A DNA stretch of 25,000 nt, from positions 81,001 to 106,000 of the forward strand of contig JAHBMJ010001505.1 in the NCBI GenBank assembly GCA_018398765.1, given 5' to 3'. Under the pieces are notes generated by a model. That model saw nothing but the letters and a program-made list of their open reading frames with translations, made no database searches and had not been told where the DNA came from. Position 1 is the first letter of the stretch, and every line of letters begins with the position of its first letter. Shown here in pieces: positions 1-9,502 of this stretch. The DNA comes from Chromera velia. Lineage: Eukaryota; Sar; Chromeraceae. The position numbers and the translations under genes were made by a program.

Positions 1-1069
1 GGGAATCTGGAACGCTCGAGCTTGGTTGAGATGAATGGATTGCTTGGCTTGATTTTCTGTTCATTGGCTGCATGGGTCCTCCCTCGGCCGGGTTTTTTTT
101 TTTTGCATGCAAGAACATGGCAGCGCTCTCTCCTCTTGTCTTTCTCATGGCAGGAGGCAGGTCCTTTTACTTCCTTCCTTCCTTCCTTCCTTCCTTCCCA
201 CCTTTTCTCTATCCCTAAATTTTCATGTGACTGGCGAATTCATTCAATCAAGACAGGAAGGCCAGGACAGTACAGGACAGAATGGTGCTTGCTCAGGTAG
301 GCGGCCGAGGTCTCCTCCCTGCAGGCCGGGCAGGCAGGCATCCTTTTTCGTCATGTGATTTTGTTTTTGTCTTTTTTTGTGTCCTGTCTGATCCGGCCAC
401 GCACGTCGTTTTCCTTCCTTCCCCTCCCTTTCTTTCTCGAAGACGACGACGAGGTTGTCAGACTAGGCAGCTGGAGGCGTGCCCTCGCTCCCTTTCGGCC
501 CTTTAAATAAAGTGTAACGATAGGTCGTCACGTTTGCCTGTCTAGCTGCCTTTCTCTAAATTCCCCTGGTTGACTCTCGGGGGGATTTGGGTTGAGAGAG
601 ACAATGATGGAGTCTGGTAAGCTAGGTCGTTCTGTTTGTCACTTTCTCCTCCCCCTCTCTCGGGAAAAGAAAATCGTAAATGCTGTATTTCCAGAAGACA
701 GTGAAAGAGAAGATTAAAAAGGATTGCTTGTAGTTTCGGTCACTCGGCCTTGACGTTGCACGGTTGCAGCATGAAAAGGGAGTCGTGCAGTGTTAATTTT
801 CGATGTGCTTTGAAGAAGACGGCTGCTTTGAATTCTTGTGGAACACTTCATGTGTGGCCGTGCACGTTGTGCGTGCCATTGCTTACCATTTTTTATTGTT
901 GTGCAACATTTAACATTCATGTTTCGACCTTTGATTTCTCCTCTTTTTTAATAAAGCAAACTCTTAATTGTTGTGTTGGTCCATCGTGTACCTCCGTTCA
1001 AGAAATATCATCATACTGTCGTCTTATGTCGCCTCGCGCGCGTTTGTGACGGTTGTTCCATTCTAGATT
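1..1069. other. Left-edge region with no confident gene
   Basis: I see no convincing coding exon here. Short reading frames exist on both strands, but they run through homopolymer or CTTCC tracts and lack protein-like composition. Two AATAAA words (near 506 and 949) could be poly(A) signals of a plus-strand gene ending to the left, but no terminal exon is visible. The DNA is rich in pyrimidine tracts, like the introns farther right. Confidence 0.4.
171..197. repeat. (CTTC)n microsatellite
   Basis: About six to seven uninterrupted CTTC units. The same pyrimidine tetranucleotide returns at several places in the 15-20 kb part of the window. Confidence 0.85.
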
Positions 1070-1292
1070 CCATTTTTGACTTTTTCAATTTTTAAACCCT
1101 TTAAACTAGCTTTTAAAACCTTTTCAAACTTGAAGGCATCAAGTTTGCCATCAACAGCCTGAGAGGACTGACTTTAAGTTGCAAATTGCAATTAATTAAA
1201 ATTTATTCTGATGAATTTAATTTGTAAACTGTTTTAGTTTATACTCATACGGTCTCCTATAACATTTGATTAAAGAGGTTATGTAAGGTTAT

Positions 1293-1346
1293 GAACGATT
1301 ATTTGACTAATTAGTGATTAGTGATTAGTGGTGCCCTAGAGCACTG
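1293..1346 (+). repeat. Dispersed repeat copy with near-palindrome GTGCCCTAGAGCAC
   Basis: The stretch with repeated GTGATTA words followed by TGGTGCCCTAGAGCACTG matches, in inverted orientation, the sequence at about 22253-22320 and its duplicate at about 23371-23438. In all copies the near-palindrome adjoins ATTAGTGATTAGT-like sequence and a TTGACTAATT word. This marks a dispersed family in the window, possibly the end of a non-coding mobile element; the other end and any target-site duplication were not identified. Confidence 0.5.
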
Positions 1347-3344
1347 TTGCCATTTTGTCTTATAGAGATCGCCCCCGCAAACGGCAGGGGGGTGTACCTC
1401 ATCGCTGAGGCTCAGACCACACCCTGTGGCCCGCCTGGTTTCCCAGGCCGCTAACAATTTGAAGGTACTATAACATACTTTCTTACTAAATTCTTAGCTA
1501 TGAGTTATGTTTCTTTTAGTTTCTTTACAATGTGTATTAATATGTGTCTAGATTCTACTTGCTGGGCTTATTTATCTGTGATCAGAATAGATCAGAAGCA
1601 AGGGCTCATATATAAATAAATTGAACTTCTCTTTATTCTTCCTCTTCTCACCTCTCCTCTAAACTAGTTACACCCCCAAACTCTATCAAACCCATGTACT
1701 GTTTAATACTGTTTTCTCTAGTTTTCTTGGCCGAATCTCATTTTTAATAATCCTATCCTTCCCTCTGGCTGGTTCCGGACTTCTTTATACTGTCTCACGT
1801 GAAGGAACAGTCTTGTAGTCTTATATAGTCTTGCATAGACTTTTTCGCTTTGACGCACCGGTCGCATGCATGCATGTGCTCCAACCTTTTTTTTTCTGTG
1901 CTTTTTTTTTTGTCACCAGCCGGCGCGCACGCGATCGAGACAGAGCTGACCATAATTTTTAACTTTTCTTGCGTCTCCTTACTTACACATACGTGTTGTA
2001 TATTGTATCTGACAATCATATATACGTGTTCTATGGGCCTGGAGGGTGGAGCGAGGCTTGAAACATGTTTGCACGGAGCTTTCCGCTTGGGGGGTACTTA
2101 ATCCCCCACGACTCCTTTCCTCCGACACCTGAGGTGAGACATTCAGGGCCAGTCCTTTGCGTGGGGGGCCCTGGCATTGGCCTTAATTCGATCCGTGTCA
2201 GATTGATCAAACTTTTATGGACGCTCGCGCGTGAGTGCATACAGGCCCCGGCATACCCTCACAACTCATCTCCTCAGCCGTCTCTATCCTAGGTCTCCAT
2301 CATTCTACCACTGTCTACCTCAGAATAGGCAAGGCCAGAAGGAGCTTTGGGGCGAGATATGAAGATGAAAGGGCGCAATCTAGCCTAGCCTATCAGAGTG
2401 AAGTTCTCTGGCTGAGCTAGCCTCTTTTTTTATTCTGATTGAGCTAGATTTCGGCCAAAAAAGGACAAGGCCACGCGTTCCTTATGAGGATGTAAGACTA
2501 CCCTGCCTTGCCGTGGGAATTCAGTGAGTGGCTGTCATAGGAAAACCGTTCTTGCCGGTATTATCTTCCTTCGTGGGAGAGGACTACCCTAGCAGTGTGT
2601 GTCCAGCTGCGCATCAAACCTACCAAACATCAGATGCTCATTCATAGGCCGATGACAATAGTGAATAATGATGATGATGATGGTATTTCTTATATATGTC
2701 TAGTATCATATATGCTAAACTAATTTATGATGATGATGATGGTTTTCAAACCTTAGATGGAGCTCTAGGCTTCCGGGCACTATAGCTCAGGCACGGCATA
2801 CTACATGCATGGTTTAGTATACAATATTGATTTTTTAATCATTTTTACTAGCATTTTCAATTACTTTTACTAATACTTTCACTTAACAACTTGAATGATT
2901 ATAACAATAACTTTAAACTGTTTCATCATATATAATAATATATACTAGAATTATTAAAGCATGCACAATATTTTCAGTATTTTTGTATACTTTGGTATTT
3001 TTGTATACTAAGGGCTCTTTATATTAAACCTAGCTAACAACAAGGGGCGTGGTTCCGTTTTTGCCAACTTTTTTGCTGGGACCGGTATAACCTATAGATT
3101 TTTAACTTGAGATGTAATTTATACTAGAATTTACTATATGTTCTAAACGCCCTGCTAGCTCTGGCGACAGATAGACATAGCGGGAAGGCCCTAGGGTGGA
3201 ACATATCAATCAATCAATCAAAATCAAAAAAACAATCTTTTTTTACTAAATTACTAGGTAGATTGTCATCATATTATCATTAATAATTGTTTAAATCATT
3301 GCTGTCAGGCCTGTAATAGTACTTCTATAATGGTAAGAATTTTT

Positions 3345-3374
3345 AATATTACACTTGGACCTTAAGAGTTACTA
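3345..3374 (+). repeat. Left arm of imperfect inverted repeat
   Basis: TTAATATTACACTTGGACC followed by TTAAGAGTTA reads, with small differences, as the reverse complement of 4782-4806. The pair brackets about 1.4 kb that contains the predicted small gene at 3698-4417. Whether these are terminal inverted repeats of a mobile element or copies of a short dispersed repeat cannot be settled by eye. Confidence 0.4.
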
Positions 3375-3697
3375 AAGGCGACTAAAGGACTTTTACGAAA
3401 AAATCGCGTTACTAGAATTATGTAACTTTTTACTGGTTACCGACGGCTTTTTATAACCTGTTACAGAGGTTAAGTTACCGTAATTTTACTCTTCTAAGCC
3501 ATATGTTTAAAGACTTTTCGGGGCCGTTCCTATACGTCCCTGCATGGTTAAGAACTGTCATACTTCCTGTCTCTCCATCTCTTTCTCTGCAAGTGAAAGT
3601 GTGTACTGAGTTCAAGTTTATAGTGACCACAAAATAGTGTATAAAACACTGTAAGGCACTCTCTTATTGATTGATGTAGTGATTCAAAACAGAGATT

Positions 3698-4417
3698 ATG
3701 ACAGACGAAGAAGAACTTTTGTACAAGAAAATAGTCCGCATTTGCCTCCGTAAGGGGATGGATTCATACAGGGACTATAAAGATGGCGGTCTAACTCATG
3801 AGGATTTTGCCGCCCTTCCCATCGATGCCTTCCTTGAGAAATACGGGGCATCCAAGAAGAGTGTCGCCCCATTCCCTTCTTTTGCGTCATTTTTGCGTCT
3901 TTTTTGGAAGGATTTTGGAAGGGGGGGAATGAGGGTGGGGGAGGGGTTGTTTGCTTCCCCCCTTTTCCGACGCTGTTTAATCCTTTTGTCCCCCCGCCCT
4001 CTTCCTCCTCTGTCTGAGCAACTAACGGTAGAAAAAAAAAAAAAAAGAAAGAAAGAAAGAAAGAAAGAAATTAAACAACGATGCGGTCTTTCTGTTTTGT
4101 GTCTACCTTTGTGTCCGAAGAAAGGAAGCGATTCGGAAAAAGCGAAGTAAAGAAAAAAGAATGTAGTCTGTCTGTCTGTCTATCTGTTTGTCTGTCTGTC
4201 TATTGTGTTCATGAAGGAAAGAAGGGAGAAGAAGAAACATATAGTCTGTCTGTCTGTCTGTCTCAGACTGTCTGTGATAGCTAAACGTCACAGTTGGGTG
4301 ACTGTAGGTCTCGATTTTGGACTGAATTTTTTCGTAGAGACGGCGCAGTCAAGACCTAGTGAATCCGCATCCAAAGCTCCAAAGAAGCACTGTTTGAGCA
4401 TGATGATTCATCGATGA
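3698..4417 (+). CDS. Predicted two-exon gene, 80-residue charged protein of unknown function
   Basis: Not recognised. Exon 1 (3698-3860) starts at an ATG with A at -3 and encodes an acidic and basic, helix-prone N-terminus beginning MTDEEELLYKKIV. It leaves phase 1 at A|GTGTCG. Exon 2 (4338-4417) follows TTTTTTCGTAG, begins with two bases, and so restores the frame: AAG across the junction, then TAQSRPSESASKAPKKHC, ending in TGA. The joined product is 80 residues with a lysine- and serine-rich tail. The 477-bp intron holds G-runs, (GAAA)n and (CTGT)n, the kind of low-complexity DNA seen in other introns here. The segment around residues 26-37 looks faintly like an EF-hand loop but lacks acidic or polar residues at the required positions, so I do not call one. 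The exon 2 join is predicted. Confidence 0.5.
4034..4270. repeat. (GAAA)n and (CTGT)n microsatellites in the intron
   Basis: An A-run and (GAAA)n at about 4034-4069, then CTGT tracts at about 4167-4201 and 4245-4265, separated by purine-rich sequence. All lie in the predicted intron of the 80-residue gene. The reading frames through them are low complexity and not credible as coding. Confidence 0.75.
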
Positions 4418-4804
4418 GTCTAGCACTGAATCATAGATAATGGCATAAAAAAAACTCTGAAGTGACGGTATTAGTTACATCATTAGCAGCCTAGTAAAGT
4501 GTAACTTTAAGTGTTGATTCACTGTTCAAGCGACTGTTGAAAATGTTTTAACTAAATCTTGAACTGATAGCAGCTTTAAATCATTTTGCCGCATGTTTGA
4601 AGCAGAGAAAACATTTTTAAACAGTTTTACTCTAGTTTAAAAAACGGTGTAAACACTAGTTTCATTATGATAGCATAGCCTTCCTACTATACTTTAGTAA
4701 CTTTAGGGCATCTGTGAAAGTTACTAAAGTACGGTAACTTTAGGGGGTCATGGATCTTAAAGTTACTGCGCTATCCGGCTAACTCTTAAAGTCCAAGTAT
4801 ATTT
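4418..4804. other. AT-rich spacer with TAACTTTAG words
   Basis: No gene seen. Short words such as GTTACTAAAG and GTAACTTTAG recur, partly as inverted copies, around 4690-4770, resembling words near 3370-3480. The right arm of the imperfect inverted repeat is at 4782-4806, directly before the satellite array. Confidence 0.45.
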
Positions 4805-5790
4805 AACATCTTTGTCAAAATCTTTGTACAGACTGTCCTAAACTCCGGACCTAGAGACTGTCATTGAGAGTCGCGCACTTGGATAGAGCGACCACAGAGG
4901 TGATCCGGCCTCCATACCAAGAAAAAAAAGAAACGGAAGATGCTGTCAGTGACAGTCAGTCTGTGACACGTACAAAAGAAAAAACGGTTCTATAGATGGA
5001 GCAAGATGGAGCAAGATTGAAGAAGAGAGGAGGCGATTCCGATGGCCATCCTCTACTTAATTCGCAATTGAAAGAATTTCAAACATCTTTGTCAAAATCT
5101 TTATACACACTGTCATTGAGAGTCGTGCATTTCACTAGGCACTTGGATAGAGCGACCACAGAGGTGATCGGGCCTCTATACCAAGAAAAAAAATAAAACG
5201 GAAGATGCTGTCAGTCTGTGACACGTACAAAAGAAAAAAGGGTTCTATAGATGGAGCAAGACGGAGCAAGATTCAACAAGAGAGGAGGCGATTCCGATGC
5301 TCATCCTCTACTTCATTCGCAATTGAAAGAATTTCAAACATCTTTGTCAAAATCTTTGTACAGACTGTCATTGAGAGTCGCACACTTGGATAGAGTGACC
5401 ACAGAGGTGATCGAGCCTCTATACTAAGAAAAAAAATAAAATGGAAGATGCTGTCAGTCTGTGACACGTACAAAAGAAAAAACGGTTCTATAGATGGAGC
5501 AAGACGGAGCAAGATTCAACAAGAGAGGAGGCGATTCCGATGCCCACCCTCTACTTCATTCGCAATTGAAAGAATTTCAAACATCTTTATCAAAATCTTT
5601 GTACAGACTGTCATTGAGAGTCGCGCACTGGGATAGAGCGACCACAGAGGTGATCGAGCCTCTATACCAAGAAAAAAAATAAAACGGAAGATGCTGTCAG
5701 TCTGTGACACGTACAAAGGAAGAAACGGTCCTACAGATGGAGCAAGATTGAATAAGAGAAGAGCCGATTCCGATGTCCACCCTCTACTTC
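4805..5790. repeat. Tandem satellite, about 243-bp unit, four copies
   Basis: The anchor CTGTGACACGTACAAA occurs at 4961, 5216, 5459 and 5702, so spacings are 255, 243 and 243 bp. The first interval is longer. AACATCTTTGTCAAAATC recurs near 4805, 5082, 5337 and 5580 with single-base variants. Units differ by scattered substitutions, so they are not an assembly copy. Although 243 is a multiple of three, frames are interrupted by stops in each unit, so I treat it as non-coding. I see no tRNA or 5S features in the unit. Confidence 0.85.
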
Positions 5791-5823
5791 AAAAGGACGC
5801 ACCTTTCCCCCCCCCTTCCCCCG

Positions 5824-5824
<1 letters not shown>

Positions 5825-5863
<39 letters not shown>

Positions 5864-5892
5864 AGTCTGTGTGTGTGTGTGTGTGTGTGTCT
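5825..5892. repeat. (CT)n followed by (TG)n compound microsatellite
   Basis: A long CT run followed by a TG run directly after the satellite array. The spacer 5791-6072 otherwise holds C-rich sequence and no supportable gene. Confidence 0.85.
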
Positions 5893-6072
5893 GGCCTCTA
5901 TCACTGGACCGTGGTCTATGCCAAACTTCCGCCACCCGCCCGACGTCTGTGCTTCTTCCCTCCCTCCCCCCCTCAATCCCTCTAGTTAGAATGAAAGTCT
6001 GAACATCTACCAAAGGTCACACGGATAGAAAGACTCAGTGTGAATATTGAAAAGACCTCCAGAAAATTGATT

Positions 6073-6408
6073 TCAATATGAAACCAGCTGATCATCGGAG
6101 TACCGCCAAGGAGAGAGAATCTCCTCATACGCCATCTCGATGTCGTGTGCGGATCGACCCCCCTTGGCCGAGATCTGCAGTTCCGTGCTCACGTCGTGTC
6201 CGTCTCTTGCTCTCTGCAGTCGCCACTCCCTCCAAGTTGCAGTCATGTTGGACAATTTCGAGATGGCCTCCCTCTGGCCAGGCCGGTCGATCAGAGGAAT
6301 CAGCAACGCAATCCCAAATTTTCCAAACACAGCACGTGCCCGAATATCCGACAAGTTGTTCACCCTCCACTGACACAGCCACTCCTTCAACTTGGACATC
6401 ATCTGGTT
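6073..6408 (-). CDS. Predicted C-terminal exon, unknown protein
   Basis: Not recognised. A 111-codon minus-strand frame, ending in TAA, with the composition of a real folded protein: several tryptophans, alternating hydrophobic and charged residues, and a hydrophobic stretch (FGKFGIALLIPLI). It begins with NQMMSKLKEWLCQW after an acceptor GCATGCAG in phase 0. The nearest upstream coding sequence on this strand is the proline-repeat gene. There a phase-0 donor AAA|GTCGGT at 6781/6780 would join in frame across an intron of about 370 bp, making this its last exon. It could instead be a separate short gene starting at the ATG at 6414, two codons earlier. The opposite-strand frames over the same bases look random. 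Confidence 0.5.
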   Translation of the reverse strand, partial: NQMMSKLKEWLCQWRVNNLSDIRARAVFGKFGIALLIPLIDRPGQREAISKLSNMTATWREWRLQRARDGHDVSTELQISAKGGRSAHDIEMAYEEILSPWRYSDDQLVSY

Positions 6409-6750
6409 CTGCATGCGGATAAACCATTCATTTATAATTCAACCTCGACCTTCGTTGCAAAGCGAAGTCATATTCATCAGAGCAGAAAGATCCCCCCAAA
6501 AAAGACAAATTAGTCAAATCCTGGCAAGAGTCGTAAAACTCTTTGAATATCCTCCAGATTCCCGCAATTTGCATCTAATGAACTTCAAACAGGTCTTACA
6601 AGGATTTCATACATTTTTCATACAATCTGTGTTTTCCTGAAGTTGAAAAAAATGTAATAGTGCATGCAGCAAGTATAAAAAGGCATGCAGGAAATTCAAT
6701 CTGCACATTCAATTTGGGGCTTTTTCGACAAAAGGGACATCTCTTTTGGT

Positions 6751-7635
6751 TTAAATCGCGTGTATATTTGGTTGACCGACTTTGTTCAGGTTCGGGTTCA
6801 GGTTGGTGATCAGAAACGTTGCAAAGTTGAGATTGTATAACAACGCGTGCGGAAGACAGACTCGAGAGTGAGTCTGAATGGCTGAATCGACAGAAGGAGT
6901 GGGGGTGGGTTCGGCTGGTGCATCGACAGGCGGAGTGGGGGTGGGTTCGGCTGGTGCGTCGACAGGGGGAGTGGGGGTGGGTTGGGGTGGTGTATTGACA
7001 GAAGCATTGGTATCCTGGAGCAACTCGTTTGCAGCCGGGGCGTGGGTTGGAATCTTCGCGGTCTGAGGAATCCTCTGGATTGGTATTATGGGGGCGGTTG
7101 CTGGTAAGGTCAGCCTGAGGGTCTGTTTGGGAAATATCGTGGCCTTCTGTGGAAGTGTCGACTCAAGTTTGGGCAACCCTCTTCTGCTACTTCTCTGTGC
7201 ACTGATCGGGTTGAGGATGATGTACAGGAAAGGGAGGAGCAAGCAGAAACAGAGACACGAGAGAATCTGAATTGCGCCTTTGGCGTCCCGCTCCGCTTCA
7301 TCCCTCGTTGTCTTTTGTAGGCTTCCACATGTCGTCCAAGCCTGTTCTTTCTCTTTTCTGGTTGACTCAAGTTGATCCACGCAAATGGGCAGGTCTCTGT
7401 TTAATCCGTTGTTTTGCACTTCAAGTGTTCGCACTCTTTCCCCTCCTTCCTTGACTTGGGCGTGGAGGGCTTTCTCTCTGCCTTCTCCTTCTTTGATTTG
7501 GGCGTGGAGGGCTTTCTCTCTGCCTTCTCCTTCTTTGATTTGGGCGTGGAGGGCTTTCTCTCTGCCTTCTCCTTCTTTGATTTGGGCGTGGAGGGCTTTC
7601 TCTCTGCCTTCTCCTTCTTTGATTTGGGCGTGGAG
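6751..7635 (-). CDS. Second copy (3' half) of repeat/transmembrane/proline-rich protein gene
   Basis: Reading leftward from the unresolved base at 7636, the frame encodes four 14-residue units like KEGEGREKALHAQI, a charged linker, a hydrophobic segment rich in C, L, F and I of about 20 residues, a basic stretch and a proline-rich tail with 12-residue PPVDAPAEPTPT repeats. It reaches a TAA at 6751, or leaves by a donor at 6781/6780 toward the exon at 6408. It matches the copy at 7913-8571 closely over the linker, membrane segment and start of the tail, but differs in the proline repeat and in one coil unit. It lacks its own N-terminus. It is either a partial tandem paralogue, an alternative haplotype or an assembly duplicate; the in-frame passage through the unresolved base is probably chance. 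Confidence 0.55.
   Translation of the reverse strand, partial: LHAQIKEGEGREKALHAQIKEGEGREKALHAQIKEGEGREKALHAQIKEGEGREKALHAQVKEGGERVRTLEVQNNGLNRDLPICVDQLESTRKEKEQAWTTCGSLQKTTRDEAERDAKGAIQILSCLCFCLLLPFLYIILNPISAQRSSRRGLPKLESTLPQKATIFPKQTLRLTLPATAPIIPIQRIPQTAKIPTHAPAANELLQDTNASVNTPPQPTPTPPVDAPAEPTPTPPVDAPAEPTPTPSVDSAIQTHSRVCLPHALLYNLNFATFLITNLNPNLNKVGQPNIHAI
6977..7635. repeat. Duplicated segment, copy A (offset 936 bp)
   Basis: From GTGGGTTGGGGTGGTGTATT at 6977 this stretch repeats at 7913, with the translated 450 or so bases between the two repeat tracts identical as far as I can compare. The first difference I see is in the third 42-bp unit (CCTTCTCC here, CCTTTTCC in copy B). The copy ends at the unresolved base 7636. 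Confidence 0.85.
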
Positions 7636-7636
7636 N
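7636..7636. other. Unresolved base (n), likely contig join
   Basis: A single n sits where a 42-bp repeat tract meets a 36-bp repeat tract. A one-base n between two tandem repeats usually marks a scaffold join of unknown true length rather than one ambiguous nucleotide, so everything across it should be treated as two separate pieces. Confidence 0.8.
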
Positions 7637-7912
7637 GGTGCGTCGACAGGGGGAGTGGGAGGGGCTTCGGCTGGTGCGTCGACAGGGGGAGTGGGAGGGG
7701 CTTCGGCTGGTGCGTCGACAGGGGGAGTGGGAGGGGCTTCGGCTGGTGCGTCGACAGGGGGAGTGGGAGGGGCTTCGGCTGGTGCGTCGACAGGGGGAGT
7801 GGGAGGGGCTTCGGCTGGTGCGTCGACAGGGGGAGTGGGAGGGGCTTCGGCTGGTGCGTCGACAGGGGGAGTGGGGTCGGGTTCGGCTGGTGCGTCAACA
7901 GAAGGGTCAGGA
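7637..7912 (-). repeat. 36-bp tandem repeat encoding PPVDAPAEAPPT
   Basis: About seven units with the period GGTGCGTCGACAGGGGGAGT plus 16 bases, most of them identical, with variants at the right-hand end. On the minus strand each unit adds 12 residues of proline, alanine, valine, aspartate and glutamate, so copy-number change keeps the frame. A related three-unit version is at 6895-6980. Confidence 0.85.
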
Positions 7913-8889
7913 GTGGGTTGGGGTGGTGTATTGACAGAAGCATTGGTATCCTGGAGCAACTCGTTTGCAGCCGGGGCGTGGGTTGGAATCTTCGCGGTCT
8001 GAGGAATCCTCTGGATTGGTATTATGGGGGCGGTTGCTGGTAAGGTCAGCCTGAGGGTCTGTTTGGGAAATATCGTGGCCTTCTGTGGAAGTGTCGACTC
8101 AAGTTTGGGCAACCCTCTTCTGCTACTTCTCTGTGCACTGATCGGGTTGAGGATGATGTACAGGAAAGGGAGGAGCAAGCAGAAACAGAGACACGAGAGA
8201 ATCTGAATTGCGCCTTTGGCGTCCCGCTCCGCTTCATCCCTCGTTGTCTTTTGTAGGCTTCCACATGTCGTCCAAGCCTGTTCTTTCTCTTTTCTGGTTG
8301 ACTCAAGTTGATCCACGCAAATGGGCAGGTCTCTGTTTAATCCGTTGTTTTGCACTTCAAGTGTTCGCACTCTTTCCCCTCCTTCCTTGACTTGGGCGTG
8401 GAGGGCTTTCTCTCTGCCTTCTCCTTCTTTGATTTGGGCGTGGAGGGCTTTCTCTCTGCCTTCTCCTTCTTTGATTTGGGCGTGGAGGGCTTTCTCTCTG
8501 CCTTTTCCTTCTTTGATTTGGGCGTGGAGGGCTTTCTCTCTGCCTTCTCCTTCTTTGATTTGGGTGTGGAGTGCTTTCTCTCTGCCTTCTCCTTCTTTGA
8601 TTTGGGCGTGGAGTGCTTTCTCTCTGCCTTCTCCTTCTTTGATTTGGGCGTGGAAGGCTTTCTCTCTGCCTTCTCCTTCTTTCATTTGGACGAGCAGTGT
8701 AGTCTCTCTCTCCCTCCCTTTCTGTATTTCTGTGATCATTTGAGAGAAGAGGCCCCGTATCTCCGGGAGACCCCCAAGAGCCTGAGGAAAAGATACGAGG
8801 CTGCACTCGTCCCCGACTTGAAGCTCAGACACTGGAGGGTCCCATCCGGGAACCTTCCCCAGGACTCCAGACGCAACAAATGTGAAGGC
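7637..8889 (-). CDS. Main exon: 14-residue repeats, transmembrane segment, proline-repeat tail
   Basis: Unknown family, recognisable layout. The exon follows acceptor TTTGCAG at 8890 in phase 0, matching the phase-0 donor of the signal-peptide exon at 9503. In the joined protein, residues 34-100 are a non-repetitive segment (starting AFTFVASGVLGKVPGW), and about 104-201 are seven 14-residue units of the KALHAQIKEGEGRE type. Residues 202-258 form a charged linker, and about 260-280 a hydrophobic helix with several cysteines. A basic stretch and a proline-rich region of PPVDAPAEAPPT repeats follow. With the signal peptide this predicts a type I membrane protein: repeats outside, proline-rich tail in the cytosol. 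The 14-residue unit equals two heptads but has glycines, so a stable coiled coil is uncertain. The frame runs into the unresolved base at 7636, so this copy's C-terminus is missing. Confidence 0.65.
8385..8690 (-). repeat. 42-bp tandem repeat encoding 14-residue units
   Basis: Seven units on the minus strand with scattered substitutions (A to T, E to K, L to F in translation). A four-unit version is at about 7450-7635. The period is a multiple of three and all units are open, consistent with selection to keep the frame. Confidence 0.85.
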
Positions 8890-9502
8890 CTGCAAAGGTA
8901 TGGTACGTGACCCCCTTAATTTCAACAGATATATTATAATATTAATTTCAGTAGAAGACAGAATCTGATGTGGAGACTACCACAAGAAGTACCAGAAGGA
9001 TGCGCCAAAAGTCGGTCAATAACACGGGGGAGTAGCGAAAAAAGGAGAGTTCACACAACGGAAGAGCTGCCACGCAAGACGGAACGAAGAGAGCAAGTGA
9101 CTGAGGCAGGAGGGCTGGCAGTATTAAACGATCATGTTGAGATGGGGGAATCGTCATGGGAGGTTGGAGGAATCAAGTGTGTGAAGGGGGAAACGGCAAA
9201 CGGAGGAAGGGATGAGATGTTGAGGGAGCAGGCGGGGTGTGAGAGAGTAGAAGGATGTGGGAGGTGCGTCAATAAGAAGTAGAAGGAAGCAACAACAGAG
9301 CTCATTCGCGACATTGACGGTGGGAGTGACCAAGCCGCATGATTACAAATGATCTATCATGAGAAATAGTCCAACGGTGGTCAGGTTGATCTCAATTGAC
9401 TTCGCCGCCCGAGGACATCAGTCCAGTTCAAACATCACATAGACCGATCAAAAGATCAACTGGAAGCGCAATGCTATATAAGTGCACAATGATCGACCTC
9501 AC
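8890..9502 (-). other. Predicted intron 1 of the membrane-protein gene
   Basis: Bounded by GAAAAG|GTGAGG (donor, 9503/9502) and CCTTTGCAG (acceptor, 8890), both phase 0. On the minus strand the interior is pyrimidine-rich. A 104-codon plus-strand frame at 8968-9282 starts with ATG but is purine-rich, as expected from the complement of such an intron, so I do not call it. Confidence 0.55.

Larger units (their letters stand above)
1070..3690. other. AT-rich intergenic block with degenerate repeats
   Basis: About 2.6 kb of AT-rich DNA without a supportable gene. Words such as TACTAGAATT (near 2944, 3123 and 3411), a GATGATGATGATGG pair (near 2668 and 2728) and a doubled TATTTTTGTATAC (2980-3010) suggest eroded repeats. 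GC-richer patches lie at about 1364-1452 and 2040-2290. The first contains a perfect 6-bp stem with a 4-base loop (1433-1448). The second has a 69-codon minus-strand frame with no recognisable homology. Both could be worn mobile-element pieces; neither is identified. Confidence 0.5.

Noticed and set aside
1364..1452. tRNA or tRNA-derived SINE
   Set aside because: There is a hairpin and GC-rich sequence, but no recognisable B box or cloverleaf.
3773..3811. EF-hand in the 80-residue protein
   Set aside because: The DYKDGGLTHEDF segment lacks the acidic or polar residues needed at loop positions 3 and 5.
7385..8043. Long plus-strand frames over the 42-bp and 36-bp repeats
   Set aside because: They mirror the minus-strand coding repeats; both strands stay open because the periods are multiples of three, and only the minus frame has a signal peptide, linker and membrane segment.
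6751..8925. One continuous 724-codon minus-strand gene
   Set aside because: It reads through the unresolved base at 7636 and starts at a TTG inside what looks like an intron. The two halves repeat each other, so I split it into two copies and start the exon at the acceptor at 8889.
8968..9282. 104-codon plus-strand ORF
   Set aside because: It lies within the predicted intron of the minus-strand gene, is purine-rich as the complement of a pyrimidine-rich intron, and shows no domain.
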